This document shows positions 1-14,317 of a DNA stretch of 64,000 bases, piece by piece (within the stretch, counting starts at the first letter, position 1; every line of letters begins with the position of its first letter). The notes beneath the pieces are model-generated. The model was given only the letters and a program-made list of their open reading frames with translations, had not been told where the DNA came from and did no database searches. Made by a program: the position numbers and the translations under genes. Location: contig JAEMBT020000003.1 in the NCBI GenBank assembly GCA_018873245.2, forward strand, positions 4,669,843 through 4,733,842, given 5' to 3'. This stretch comes from Archegozetes longisetosus. Lineage: Eukaryota > Arthropoda > Arachnida > Sarcoptiformes > Trhypochthoniidae.

Positions 1-978
1 GAATAAAAAAAGTATTCACGTCAATCTCGTATGGTATCGTTTTACACAAAGAGTTGCCGTATAGTATCTATTTGAATCACATGCTCCATATCTGTCCGCA
101 TATCTGAATATCTTCATTGAATTTGTCTTTTCAATTGACTGTCATGTCTGTCCTGTTCAGATTGAATTGTATAGAACTTCTTTAGCATTGATAATGCTAT
201 TGTGCTCTAAAGAACGAATACTCTGATAAGAGAAAAGTTTATCAAAATCCTTAAGTCTAGTACAGTTAGTAGAAGTAGTGGAGAATTGAATGGAGGAGAA
301 GCTTAGCCTGAAATAGAAAAATGGCACCAGCTTAGAATTATCAAAGAGAATGTTTTACGTAAATAATAAGTCAAATTACGTAATATGTTTTTCAAATATA
401 AAGATACGTAGTATTAATTAGCTTTCCAATTTTTTACTCTTTATTTCTCACCATCCAATTAATCCAATTTGTCCTCCAAAAGAATGAATCACTCGAACAA
501 AATCAGATCAGATAATGCACTTGAGACCCAAGTTGTGGTTACGCTGTTAATAGTGGGTCTTCACCTAAATATTTACACCATTCTAACGAATGTAAATAAA
601 GGTCAAGATTAAGAGAAAGATATTGTTACTTAGCTATAAAAAGGTAGTCACTTCACAGAATGTAATTTGAACGCATTTGATTAACGTATAATGATTGTGT
701 AATCTTTAAGTTATAAAACATGTGGCAAACATTGTCGCAATTCTAAACAATCTGTGTATTTGATTACCGATCCTTCTAAGCATTGTTACTTCAGTTTGAA
801 CATCGCGGACTAGAGTCTGCTGAGCAACAGAGGAAGGGCTAAAATTTCGAAATCAATTTTTAATAGATAACTATACCAATTATTATGCACGACAATCAGT
901 CCTATAAACCAATTTATTGATACTAGAACTTAGTGTAATATTGTTCTAAGATTTTAGTGGACTAAAAAAATTCTTTTG

Positions 979-1020
979 TGGGCCGGATCTGGCCCGCGGG
1001 CCGCCTTATGGGAAACAGTG
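979..1020. mobile_element. Degraded end of a hAT-like transposon
   Basis: A GC-rich island in AT-rich surroundings contains the palindrome GGCCCGCGGGCC followed by a GGGAAACAGTG-like terminus. This combination is common at the ends of animal hAT non-autonomous elements. Only one end is recognisable and no target duplication was found. The assignment is therefore inference from the motif. Confidence 0.4.
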
Positions 1021-3430
1021 TTTGCTCTCAAGTGTTTACAATTCTTGAAATATTCAGTTAAAAGTGTTGGTATGAAAATTGGGATTAAATTATTCTAAAA
1101 GTTGTTATATTAGAGAGAAGGAGACAAGTTGGGTATGTTTTTCAATGAATAATTGAATCGTTCTTACAGTTATGTCTCATACTATAATAACGTTACGCCA
1201 AAATTTCATTTTCGTGACTACCCCTTCCTTCCCTTTGTCACGCTGTCGTTAACACAACTCATCCCTACTCCCTATTGGAAGCTTAAGTTTTCCAGTATCT
1301 TGTACATTCTAATCTGAAGAAATTAATGTAAAATTTTCAATTTTCAATTAGGACCAGTAAGAAAGATAATTATTGCATGGCTTCAACCCCTATCACCTAA
1401 CGTTACACATTTGCTAGGCTGAACCTTAGACCCCTGCCCCCCGCAGCATGACTTGATGAAGGTATTCGGCATTATCACATTTGAATACTTATCACATTAT
1501 TATTTATTATTTGATATGTGGTGCTCTTTTAAATACTTTTGTAGTTGTAATTATTAGCTTGATAACTACTATCTTTTATGCTTAGTTATACTTATACTTC
1601 AATTTAATTCTACTTTCAATCGGAATTAAGCTTGAAAAGATTATTAAGAATATTCAATCGTTACTAGATTACGTCTCCTTGTTTTGTGCCAAAAATTTCA
1701 ACTCATATAATATTGTTTGGAAACAGGAATCCGGAAAGTGTTCGATTTTATGTGAAAGTCTTGAAAACATACTTCTCTGGAGAACTGTTGATAAAGCATT
1801 TGATAATAGACTTGCAAATGAACTGCAATCGTTTAAGATAAAACTGTTTTATAACATCGTTTTTATAGTGTATTTCTTGATAATTGAAACGTTTTTAGTG
1901 TTGGCACAATTACTCATTGTGCAAGCAAACTCAGACAAACAATTGCACTCATTTTCTACTTCAACTCATTTCTTAAGTATTTGACGCGCAATATTTGGCC
2001 TAATTTCTACATTTCACTGTTTCTTCTTCTCTGACGCTGGTCACCGAAGCAGCGAGAGGAGAATAAAGGTAATTCTTATTTATTTGATTATTGCATAAAC
2101 TTTAGATTGTATACATTTTGAACTACAAATTGACTCTAAAGTATATAACGTAAGAGTAACTTTGATAAAATAATTACAGTTCATGTAATTCTAGTGATCG
2201 TCTATACTTTTATAGTGATATAATATTTAGCATAACCACAATTCAATTGATTTGGTTGGAAAAGTACTAAAAAGTAAACGTGTTTTCATTGGATGACAAC
2301 AAGTATTAAAAGTAATTTACAATTATTAGAAGTTATTTAACGAATAGAGATTTTAAAATAATAAATAAAATCTATATTTTGATTGATCCAAATGTTTGTT
2401 TTAAGATATAAGTACCGATAAAAGTGAACAATGATTGTTTGGGAGCCACAGATTTTAATTAATTATTTGTTTAACTTTCAAATTGAATAACAAATATTTA
2501 TTGTTCTTATAGTAAGAGTCGTAGAATGCATTCAATGTTTTGACAAAACTTCATTCATGAGATGTACTCGAATTTATTCATCAGTCAATTTGTTTGTACT
2601 GTTAGCTTGTTACACAGGTATATCTCAGGTTTAATTAATCATAAACTCTCAAATGTCTATTGGGACAAATAGAGTGAACAAATTCCTTTAGAAATATTTC
2701 AATGCGTACTGGATTCCAGTCGCGTATCTGACTCGTCTGAACTTTTAGTTTATATTATTTTTATTTAATAGAACTTTCATACAAAAAAATTGTGATTATT
2801 GAAAATGCTTTTAAAAGTATATGAGTACCAGAAGTATCAATCAGTCGATCGGGTTTGGGTTCAGGCTCTGGTTTACACAGTTGCCAACGGCTTATTCAGA
2901 AAGATTTGTGTGAAATATTTGCTGTTTGAACCGATTATTGGAAGTGATTGTATTGAGAAGAAACATCTTAAAAAACACTATTTTATAAGTATAACTGTAA
3001 GGAGATGATGACGCGTAAAGTGTATTAGGTTGATAAGTTGAGAGGACAAATCATAATAATTTGATAGTTAAGGTAGTTTTGGGTCTATTTCTAGAATGGT
3101 ATTGAGAAGTAGCAAAAAGGAATGGAATGGGTGTCACTTTTGTCAAATGTCAATTGCAAACGACTGTTTTTGTTGTCAAACTATTAAATGTTTAAAGGTA
3201 ACCAATGATTTCCAGCGGCTTTTTCTATTCAAAAATAATACATTGAGAGTTCGCTGTTGGTATGTATTGTTGGCGGTCATAGTTCTGTAGTTGTAGACTA
3301 ACCTGTGACCAGCGGGAGACCTGATGCGCACCCAACACAAATGCAACGCCTCAGGCATTATAGGCACCAAACCATCAGTTGTTCGATCCCGAGAACATTC
3401 ACCACAATATTCAATATCAGCAAGAAAGAG

Positions 3431-3434
<4 letters not shown>

Positions 3435-3486
<52 letters not shown>
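3435..3486. repeat. (GA)n microsatellite
   Basis: About 26 uninterrupted GA units lie about 240 bp upstream of the hedgehog initiation codon chosen here. Reading frames crossing it give Arg-Glu or Leu-Ser strings and are artefacts. Confidence 0.95.
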
Positions 3487-3490
<4 letters not shown>

Positions 3491-3729
3491 TTGTCTGCAA
3501 GCCATAGGTTAGAGCCCACCCAAACCAGGTGTAAAGAACGATCGCAACCACTTGCAAGTGTGCAATGGGAGGGAGATTGAGAGAGTATTCATAAGATATT
3601 TCCTTTTCATATCCATAGGTTATATATCTCTATGTATAGGTCGCTGTGATATTAGTTTTGGCCTATAATTCAATTATTAATTCGATTTTTACAGACATTG
3701 TTCAAACACACCAACATATCTCAGATGAT

Positions 3730-6700
3730 ATGCCGACTCGGAGGCCAAGTCGGCCATTGATTTGGCTAAAAAGTTTGACCAACTCTTTTAATATTACTAA
3801 TAATGCATTAACTCATTGTATATGTGTTTGTTTGGATCGCAGGCCTCTCTTTAGGCCTACTAAAAGTGTCAAACCGAAAATTTCTGTGTCACAATCCTGT
3901 CGAATATTTCCTATCATAATAGCCATCATGTTATTACTTGATGTCAGTCATGCATGTGGTCCGGGAAGAGGTGGAGGACGACGAAGAAGTCCAAGAAAAT
4001 TGACTCCTCTTGTATTTAAACAACACGTACCGAATGTGTCAGAAAATACTTTAGGTGCGAGTGGACTAAATGAAGGAAAAGTGTCCAGAGATCATCAAAG
4101 GTTTAAAGAATTAGTGCCAAATTATAATTCAGACATCATTTTCAAAGATGAAGAGGGGACTGGAGCTGATCGGCTCATGACTCAGGTATTTAGCTATGTT
4201 TTGTTTGACTTTTGAACACTTTCTAACACTTTTATTAGTATCATTCAACTCAAAACTCTTATTAATATTACTCAACTGTTGCTCTGCGTATACTTCTACT
4301 TGAATTTATTACATATTTTCAATGTATTTGAACATGACATCAAACTGCTTTATGTTATGTAATTTTATGTTTTTTGAAACCTGATATTAACGTTGAACTG
4401 AGTTTATAGAATCTGTAAATCAAATTTTATAAACATTTCAAATATATTGTTCACTTTGAATGCCAAAAACGTCCACAATCGTAGCTGAAAATCAATTGAT
4501 TCGCCAATTTTGTAAACAATGTGGGCTTAAATGTGGTTTTCATTAGAAAGTGCTAAATACTGTTTTATGGGAACCGCTATATTTGTATTAAGGATTTGTC
4601 TGTCGCCGTCCTATGGCTTAATGTTTAAACACTAAACCCAACAGAATTTTGCCAAACAACTAATGAAATTGCACTCATTCGTCAAAAACATAATAAAATT
4701 GGAGACAATTTAATTGAATTATGCAGTATGCATGCATTCATCATGATATGACTTTTGTCACACCTGTTTGTGAATTAAAACCAAAACTACTACAAACCGA
4801 TACAATACTATGCATTATATAGTAATACAAACGGCTTATCGTTTCCATAATCTGGAGCTTATTATTGTCTGTTTAATTGTAAAAGTTAGTCCATTCTCTT
4901 CTTCAGTATTTACTATTGTCTCGATTTAGATTTGACTAGAATTTCATTTACGAACTATTATAACTTTGATTGAAAGTAAGCACCAAATCATAGAAGTGAT
5001 AGAATGCTCACATTTGTCACATTAAGTTAATAGTGACATAAAGTTAAACAGGAATAAGTTGCCAGTCACTTAGGAATAAGAAGAGAAGTGAAGTTGGGAT
5101 TAGAAAACTTAGTTGACCTAGAGATAAAGCTATGTTAAGATTGAAGGCATAATGTGGTGTAGTCTATGGTGTGTACTATGATATACTCAATGATATTGAG
5201 TGTGATATACACTGTAATATACACTGTAACATACACTGTGATATACACGATGATATTGACTGTGGTGTACCCCATCATATTCATTATCATATCAATATGA
5301 TGTGCCCGTTTATCCCCACTTATCTTTTTCATGTCGTGCTCTTGTCATAACATGCTCGTGGCCTAACTATACAACCACCTTGACTGCACATAACTTTCTA
5401 CCATACAACCCATGCATGTGAGCTAAACTTGTGCTGTTGTTGATCTTGTCCACAGAAAACACCTTCAGATTATTGTAAAACATTGTTTAGCTGATTCGCA
5501 GCGTTGTGTTAAATTACTCTGACGCGTAGAAACGTCAGTATTAATAAGGTTTGAATATTTGAATTGCACTGCGGATTTGTAATCTGAAAATTGTCAGAAA
5601 TATTGTAACCTTTGTATTGAAGACTAAAAGACTGACTCGTAATGCGAGCGCATTCCTTATCGCATTATCAGTCATGAGCAAAGTCTGAACGTTTCTCCAA
5701 AATACTCTTTTTTATACTTGATTTCAACAATTTTCACTCTTGTTCAAATGCCATTAGATTTATGTTGCCAGAAGTACTAAATTTTCAATTTTCGAGTTTA
5801 GAAATAATATTTCTTAAAACTCGAAATCTTTCCTAAAGTGTGGTTTCCTTACTTTGCGCGCTTTTGCATAGAAACAAACGTTTTATATAATAGTTGAGAC
5901 AACAAATATTTCATTTAAATTTGTTTTTCTAAAAAGTGGATGTTTAGCAAATTTGGTTAATGGAAAAACGTCAGTTTCAAATGAAGGTCTAATTTGTGTA
6001 AATATTTGTGTACTTGGCTATGATGCAAAATAGCTTTTCGTATCCAACTATCGTCTGGTTAGTGCTATGAAGTTGAATTTGCAATCTTATTTGAGCGAGA
6101 GATAGAACACAATAGCAAAAAGCCAACGAACAATTGGAATGATTTTAAGATAGAAAAATGTTAAATTTGAGATATAAACTTTAAATAGTCGAGATGATAG
6201 TTTCACATTTGAAATAGTCATTGGCGATGACTCTGGTTAGGAGTAACATGTTTTTCAAATAGCAAATGCAATATATTTATGGTATATTTTTCTTTTACTG
6301 TCACTTTAGATAATCAATTATTATTACAATTGTTTAGTATTGAATTACAATTGCTGTTTGACGGCTGCAAACAATTTAGAAATAAATCATAGCTTCAGTA
6401 AGAGTCAAATATGAATAAGACTTCTAAGATATGGGCCTTCGGAATGTCACATTTGATGGTCTGTAGAGGTATTGACAAATTTTATTTTTAGGCTATTCAT
6501 AAATTATAGCCTGGACTAAAACAGACTTGAAGGTAAAACAAATTTTAGATGAGTGGACCTCAACACCATATTTGCAATAACAACAAAGTAAAGTTATTTG
6601 TCATAAGGATTATTAGCAGCAATACTATACACAACTTCAAGTATGTTATGCTCTCCCATAAGTGCCATAAAAGGTTGTAAAGAGCAAACCATTTTCCTTC

Positions 6701-9700
6701 GAAAACCTCTAAATAGGTCTCTCTCTCTCCCTCCCTCTCTCCCAATCTCTAATGATTAACACTATTTATTTGTTAACTTAGTATGCATTCGATTTTAGGA
6801 CTTAGACGAGCCAAGAGCAGTCCATAGAAGTTGCCATAAGTTAAGAAAAGTTGAAGTTAAGAACAGTTGAGACAGAAGTTGACAGAACTAGCTCTGATTA
6901 GGTTTGCATAAATTTGAAGCTTCCATTGATTTGATTTGATAACTAGTAATTATTTATAATGAGTTGTATAGTTTGGTCAATAATAGTTTTGAATATGATT
7001 ATTATTTGGATTAGGAATGGGCTGTTGAAATGTAATTTATACCGTGAAAAAGGAAACCATAAGTCAGACTTGTTGTCGAATTGGAGAGTGAGAGCACCCA
7101 TTGAATCAATGCTAAAATGGTTAGTGTATAGCGAATGGTCGGCGCGCACCACAAAGCCCACCAAAGTATCATCTTGATGGTGGTCCGCTTCTAATATAAC
7201 GTTTAGGTTAGACTTGTTTGTGATCGAACTAGTATTAAGAATGTTATTTAGCAGTGGGAGAAGGTCTATAATTTACGCCCATTAATACGCGACAGCTTTG
7301 CGCCTCAGGTCATGCCTCTGCATCAAAAAAGTAACTTATGCCAAGCAGTTGTGGTGACCCTTAGCTAGCGGGAGGGTGTAAATTACAGTGTTGTACTGCC
7401 CCAAGCCATTCCAGAGATAATCTTTTTACGAGAACACATCCACAACTTACAGACCATTCACGAGGCAGATCTGAGACCAAAAAAACCGATCCTCTCATAC
7501 CATGGATTGCACATCCCCTTGAAAAACAGAAGTTATGCTTACACTAAGCCTTGTTAGACGAGTTTTCAAGGATAGGATGAGATAAATATAATTTTCGCCT
7601 TATCTTCTTTGTAATGTTTCGTTGCCCTTATTATTATTATTATATGCATAATATTACCACACTTCGCAACATTACCACTCTGAACAACATTACCACACTT
7701 TGTAACTTTCTCTAACTTTTATAAAGCTCATTTTTTGCTTTCCCTAACTTTTATAAAACTCATTTTTTCAAAGGCATGCAATCTGTGTAACACCAATCAA
7801 ACAGCAATAATGATGCCATGAATGGGTGCCACAATAATAAATTCAATTCAACAGTAATTACAGGACATGATTGGTCGGTACCGCTAATTGCTTTGCACCC
7901 AAAACTGTTTTCATGTGATAGCCTGACATTTGGCTAATAATGCCAACTTTCAATTGTACCGTTCAATCTGTACTAATTGTTAATTGGTAGCAATTTGAGC
8001 GCATAATTCACGTCTAATTCACGTCTTACACTTAAATTAGCGCTTTTACAATTGGATGTCTTTTCTGAGTGTCCTTAGCGAATGATGAGGTTGGTGGTAG
8101 AAAGTGGTAACATGGATAGAGTTAAGAGTAGAGATAGGACTTTATAGCAGTGAACCTCCAAACGTGTTGTGTGTAATGCATTGGTAACACTAAGGGTGTA
8201 GTGAAGCTAACACTAAGGGTGTACTGAAACTAACACTAAGGGTGTACCGAAGCCAATACTAAGCATTTAGAAATGCGAAGTCATATTTGGTATACTAGTG
8301 GCGATGTGTTTGCCGTTGGCTAAACAGCTTGTTAACCCATCATCATTATACCATTAAGAATCACAAATGGTTAACTATGTACTTGTCAAGCTATAAAACT
8401 ATTGCTCAAACCAACGTTTCAAGCACATCACTTATTCTTTTATCGTTTTATATTAGACAATCTACTCCTTAATCTATTCTTTAATCTATCCCTTAATCTT
8501 TGCTCTAATCTTTCAACTTTTGAAAAATTCAGGAAAATTAACCAGCAATTTATCTTCTGTTGCGCTCCGTTCTCAATGTCTGTTTATTTTGCTTTATTTA
8601 TGTGTAAAATCTACAGCTTTTTGCAAAGATCAAACTTTCTAGATTGCAGTCTAAAACCGCTACTTAAGCTATTCATCCAACTGACATCTAATTGAATTGA
8701 TTACCTGAAAAAATAAGATATTTATTTAGTCCTATGAATCTTGGAAGAATGGAACAAAAGAATGTACGTGGAGGGGTAAGGGCTAAGGGCTAAACACGAG
8801 CGCCAATACCTATTTCGCCATCTTTCATCTAATACCCTCTACATGATAATAAGCATAATCAAAGATGGCCAATAGCCATACCCTCACCCAGTATCCAAAT
8901 GGCTCATCTTCTATCATTTATATTCATTACTTAAGTTCTCCAAATGGCCCTTATTAACAAGCTTTTAGGTTAACTACTTATCAGTTTTATTAAGATTTGA
9001 ATTTGCATAAGCTAATATTGGTGTTAACAAACTAACTATTCCTCATTGATTGACAACTGAAAAATGCGCAAAAGTATAGGTTGGAATGTGCCTTGGTTTG
9101 GCTGTAAACTATACCTGAAATATTGTTTAAGATCATTACAGATGAATAAGATTGTTGAGAGATTAGTAAATTCGAAGTGACCATTCGTTTGAATTCAGGT
9201 GAACTCTAAGCTATTGAGTGATTCAATTATAATTGAAAGTATAGCGAATCTCAGTTACTATTGTGAATATTGAGTTTCTTTCAGTTGAAAGGCATTGCCG
9301 GCTTAAGAGTTAAAACTCTTTTCATAGTTTAATTGGATTCATAATGATCTTACAATATAGTATACAAAGTATAGTATTATAATAATGTATGGATAGATAG
9401 TAGCAAATAGTTTGGAGTAGAGCACTACTGAACAATACTGGGCATTCAAATTAAAGTGGGCTAGTCGAGCATCAAAAGACTCAGTTACCGGTCAGGGCTT
9501 GTAAACCATTCAAGCTTGTAATCACCATTTGACAGCTTCTTGCCTATTTTAACTAAGGAGGATAGCGTGTAAACATACTTGCCTGCCTGCGACTATACTC
9601 ATTCCTACCATATCGTACCATTACCTTCATATCTTCCATTACCTCCATATCTACCTTTACTTGCAACAATACCTTCTCTACCTCTTTCTGTTTTATTGCA

Positions 9701-9845
9701 AGCGACATTTTTCTAATCAAAACCAAATTTTATATTATTTGAATAGCAATACTTAACAGTATTACATGTTTGCCACCCAACTGGCGCCGCTTTTTATGGC
9801 ATTAATGTGTACTCCAACCATATACTAGATAATCAAAGTTAGTTA

Positions 9846-9900
<55 letters not shown>

Positions 9901-12900
9901 ACAATGACGGATAACAATACTTTAATACCATTAAATGATCAAATATGCATATCGTTCAGATAAAAAGAAATAATAATGATAAAGAAATGACCCCATGATT
10001 TTTTATTTGAGAACATTTTAGAAGTTAATGATCAATTGAATAGTTTTTTGGGATATATCACCGCTAGTACTAGAATATAGTATAATGTGACTGAGACACA
10101 GATGGATAGGATCTAAAGGGACCTAAAAGGACCTAAAAGTTAGCGCAATGGTGCGGTTGAAATAAATAAATAAATAAATAAGAACTTATAGATTAGTGAA
10201 AATGATGGAAGTATAATTAGGTGGTTTGTTTATCTCTCTGGTGATAGAATAAGACTCAGATGAGTAGGTGATCACCAAATGCTTGTATCGACTAGTGGTA
10301 GGACTGTATATCTGATAACTTATTGCTTGAGGTAAGAAAGCGTAAAACTTTTATTGTCCTAATTTTGAGACATATAAGCCAATAACCACCCACTGTGCCA
10401 TCGATGCCATCCAATTCTGCCACCTCACCCTCACCCTCACCTCTCCTAAACTGACTTGAAGCTGACCTGAGCTGAGCTCACCTGAAGTTTGACTATACTT
10501 TTGTATTATTGAAAAGTGGGCATCTCTCACAACTTCAGTTCCCACGGTCTCTATCACCCCATCCAAGCATTTTGCTCGACATGCACTTCTATTTGCTGTG
10601 CTTTCGCTTCAGGGCTTGAATTCCGATGATTCCCAAAAGTCACTTTCGGGGACGGTCACTTTCAAATTGGTCAAGACATTGGTCAAGACGTTGGTCAAGA
10701 TGAAGATTCGATATTTATTTTAAAAAACTGTGTTGTACCAAAAATTTGTTGGCAAATGTGCGACCGATGTATTTGTTTGGATTTATGGTTAAGTGGTTTA
10801 TAGCATCCGGTTTGACATTGAAAATAGGCTCAAGTGAACAGATCTACCAATTTGTTCAGACCTATAGTAGAAAGTATTCAGATTCTATTGAGTTGATATG
10901 AGCTAAACTACACCACAAAAGACAAACAATAGAGAATAGTTGAATAGCCATTAGTGTGCAACGGCTTGTAAAACGAGCTTTTCTTAACTTATAGTGAGTG
11001 AGATGGGCTCAGAAGCGCTTAGAATAACAATGGATCTCCATTATAAGGTCCCCTCAACACGAAATTCCCGAAAAGGCTGCCGATCTAAACCTTTTGACTA
11101 GGATATTCTGTAGATATTCTTCTCTATAATCTGTCGCGATTGCCCTTTTGTAAAGCTTTCTTCAACTAAAATAACACCAAATATAATATAAAATCAATAT
11201 AACTTTCAAAAGTGGATGTCTATCAAAACATTTGTACTGTTGTTGGTGTACACCTGCGAATAAATAAGGATTTTATTCAGTGCAAACCCATTTGTCCTGA
11301 CAGCTACTCAACTAAAGGTGTCATTCTCAGCTCCTTCTGGTTTTCCTTCTGGTTCTCTTTATGGTCTTTTGCCAAATACATCTGAAATGCATCTGAAATA
11401 CGTCTGAAATAGTCCGAAATGCATTTGAAATACGTCTGAAATACATCCGAAATACATCCTATAGACCTCTATTCAAAAGCAACAAATCACTAAATTGAAA
11501 ACTGTCTATCCCGCTATATTTGAGATTAGATTCCAGATATTCTCATAAATATTTGTATGAAATTGATATATACTATTAGTTGGAATGATACTTCATTTTT
11601 CTTCTCTTATCTTTACTGCGCGATTAGTCTTACATTGAATTTGCTTTGAAAATAAGTTTATGTATGTCTCAGTTCATATTACTTGTTATTATTGATGGTT
11701 CTTAACATTGATAAACAGAATACAGACTTTATTTTTGTTCATAATTATGCGCTCATTTATATACGTCAATGAAATTCGATCTGATTCGCAAAATATTTCA
11801 AACTATTTGAAGCATTTATTCTTAAAAACATTATTCAGTTGTTTCATTTTCAACATTATCATTAGGTGTCTGCTCATATGATTAATTATCATAAATACCT
11901 ATACTTATGACAGTGTTTTTATTTGTCAATCATTTGGGTTTAGTTCTTCACAGAAGTATCTAAATTCAATTAGACACTAATTTAAGTGAATTTGCTTTCT
12001 ATTGTTCCAAAACTGTACACATATTTGCATTGTTTGATCAAAAATTTTTCAATTTATGCTTCAATTAAGATGAATGATGACCTAAAGGTTGGAGGACATG
12101 AATTTAGTGGTTTTATCTGGTTATACATTGTGCTGTTGATTGCGTGACAAGACTAGCATTGATTAGACTGAGTGAACAAAAATAGCCTTATTTTGTGTCT
12201 ACTTCACTCAATGCATTTGTATAGATTAGACTAAACATAAGTTCTACAAATCACACTGTTTTCATTCAATAATCCTAACGCATCAGAGCACGCATCCAAC
12301 ACTGCCTAATACCATCAAAAACTATTTTTTTCCTTTATTCAATATCTCTTCTTTCTCTTTGATTGCTTTTTCATGGAAACATTGTTTTCAGCTTATTATT
12401 CATTGCTATTTGTATGGCTATTGATTGGAGAAAACTAGCGCAACACCAAACTGTTGAACTTGACAACAATGAATTGTTCATATTCTGTATACTAAGTTGG
12501 CATAGCTAGCACCCAAACTATCCGAATAGTTTGAATCATATCGGTTTAAATGAACTTAAGCTTTTCTCGTGGAAGATATATAACTTTGTAAAAGCAAAAC
12601 GTTATTAATGAGGTTGGGTAGAAATTGGTTTGTTGTTGAATGTTTCACGTTTTATGTTTATAAATGTTACTTTGCATAATTTAGTTGGATTGTCATTATT
12701 TGAAGTTTGTTTGAGGTCAACTTGACCGATTATCACAGAGCTGACACCTGGAACGGCAGAGAACTGAAGCAAATTACAGGTTTCCACAGGCATCACGATC
12801 TCTCTTACTTCAACTCATGAAATGATTAAACATAACTAATCATTTATTTATTCCCATATTTGCTATTTCTTAAAGAGGAAACAAAACTCATTTACTTTTT

Positions 12901-14270
12901 ATTGCTTTTATTTCAAATTTCAATTTAATGAGAGGTTATTTCATTTAAACATTTCGTTAGAATAATAACGAAAACTTTGAAAAATGTCTTTTTGACTCAT
13001 TGTAATAGTAGATAATAATAGTTGAACAAGTTGGCATCAATTTCTCATAATTTACCTGACTTTGCACCTGACACTATACCTCACTTCATACCTGACTATA
13101 CCTGATTTTTTACCTGATTATTTACATGATTTCTATTATCTTTTAAGAGGCTTAAAGAAAAATTGAACACACTCGCAATCTCGGTGATGAATCAATGGCC
13201 AGGAGTCAAACTGAGAGTCACTGAAGGCTGGGATGAAGAGGGACATCATGCCATTGATTCTCTTCATTATGAAGGCAGAGCTGTTGATATAACTACAAGT
13301 GATAGAGATCGATCAAAATATGGTATGTTAGCGCGATTAGCAGTTGAAGCCGGCTTTGATTGGGTCTACTATGAATCAAGATTTCACATTCATTGCTCTG
13401 TCAAGTCCGGTGAGTAAACCTTTAATGGATAGCAAACTATCGTCAATTCTCAACTTTCCATATAATACAATACCATCACATCAAATATATAACTTCTTAA
13501 ATATATTCCATTGCCATCTTTACTGAACAAGACCAGCTCTTAGACAAATTCATAACCAGAGGGTGTCGAAACACTAACAAATTCACATGTCGTGAATTGG
13601 CTGTTATAATGCAAATGTTTGGATCAGATTAGATAATACGGCTGCAAACCTGCAAACGCTGCACCTCTTTCCATATATTTGAGGGATATTAACGATGTAT
13701 CTTAAATTACATTCTTCCTCCGTCTCTTGCTATTAAAAAATATTGACGCATCCGCCGACAGTTTATAGCAGTACTTTCAAACTTCTCTCTCGCGGGCCAC
13801 TTCCTATACCAAAATTCTAGTGATGCGCCACACTTAAATCACCGATCCTTACTCTTACAGACAGTCTCGACTAAGTACTAAACAGATACATACCATCAAA
13901 CTGTTTCCCAAAACTTGACTTAAATTTTATTGATATCAGAGTTATCTCATGTAAATAGGCTTGAGCTGACGACTTAAAGACGATTTAAACGAAGTTTTCA
14001 ACCATAATATATCAGATAGTTATCTACGGGCCAAAATCTAAGCTTTGAGGTCCGTATTCGGGCCGCGATCTGGGAAGCCATGGTTTATAGCATAGTTGCC
14101 TGGCGTGCATCACGTCAGTACTTGGCTTCGACTGTAATTTTTCATTTCAGTTACGGCTAAAAAGCCAGAAATTGATTTTCCCTTATATTTCTTTACAAAT
14201 AATTTTCCATATCCATCAATCATGCAGTGAAATACAACCTCCTCTCAGCTTCTCTCTTATGGACATCGAT

Positions 14271-14317
<47 letters not shown>

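Larger units (their letters stand above)
1..3729. other. Gene-poor left arm upstream of hedgehog
   Basis: No exon I can support is visible here. Short open frames exist at 1679-1984 and 2799-3008, but they show no recognisable domain and no splice-linked partner. The stretch holds a GC-rich hAT-like fragment near 980-1020 and a GA microsatellite at 3435-3486. It probably contains the promoter and 5' UTR of the hedgehog gene, but I cannot place a start site. Confidence 0.5.
4186..13147 (+). other. hh: Hedgehog intron 1 (~9 kb)
   Basis: This is the longest intron in the window. It starts CAG|GTATTT and ends TTTTAAG|AGG. I see no other coding gene in it. It holds several simple tandem arrays (near 5177-5290, 8185-8253, 9851-9897, 10161-10181, 11374-11460 and 13050-13135). 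Intron-borne enhancers are common in hedgehog genes, but none can be identified from sequence alone here. Confidence 0.85.

Noticed and set aside
1679-1984. 101-codon frame with a hydrophobic stretch
   Set aside because: Starts from a non-ATG codon, AT-rich, no domain or neighbouring exon.
3176-3580. Overlapping open frames of about 60-110 codons on both strands
   Set aside because: They are translations of the GA microsatellite (Arg-Glu, Leu-Ser runs) with no domain.
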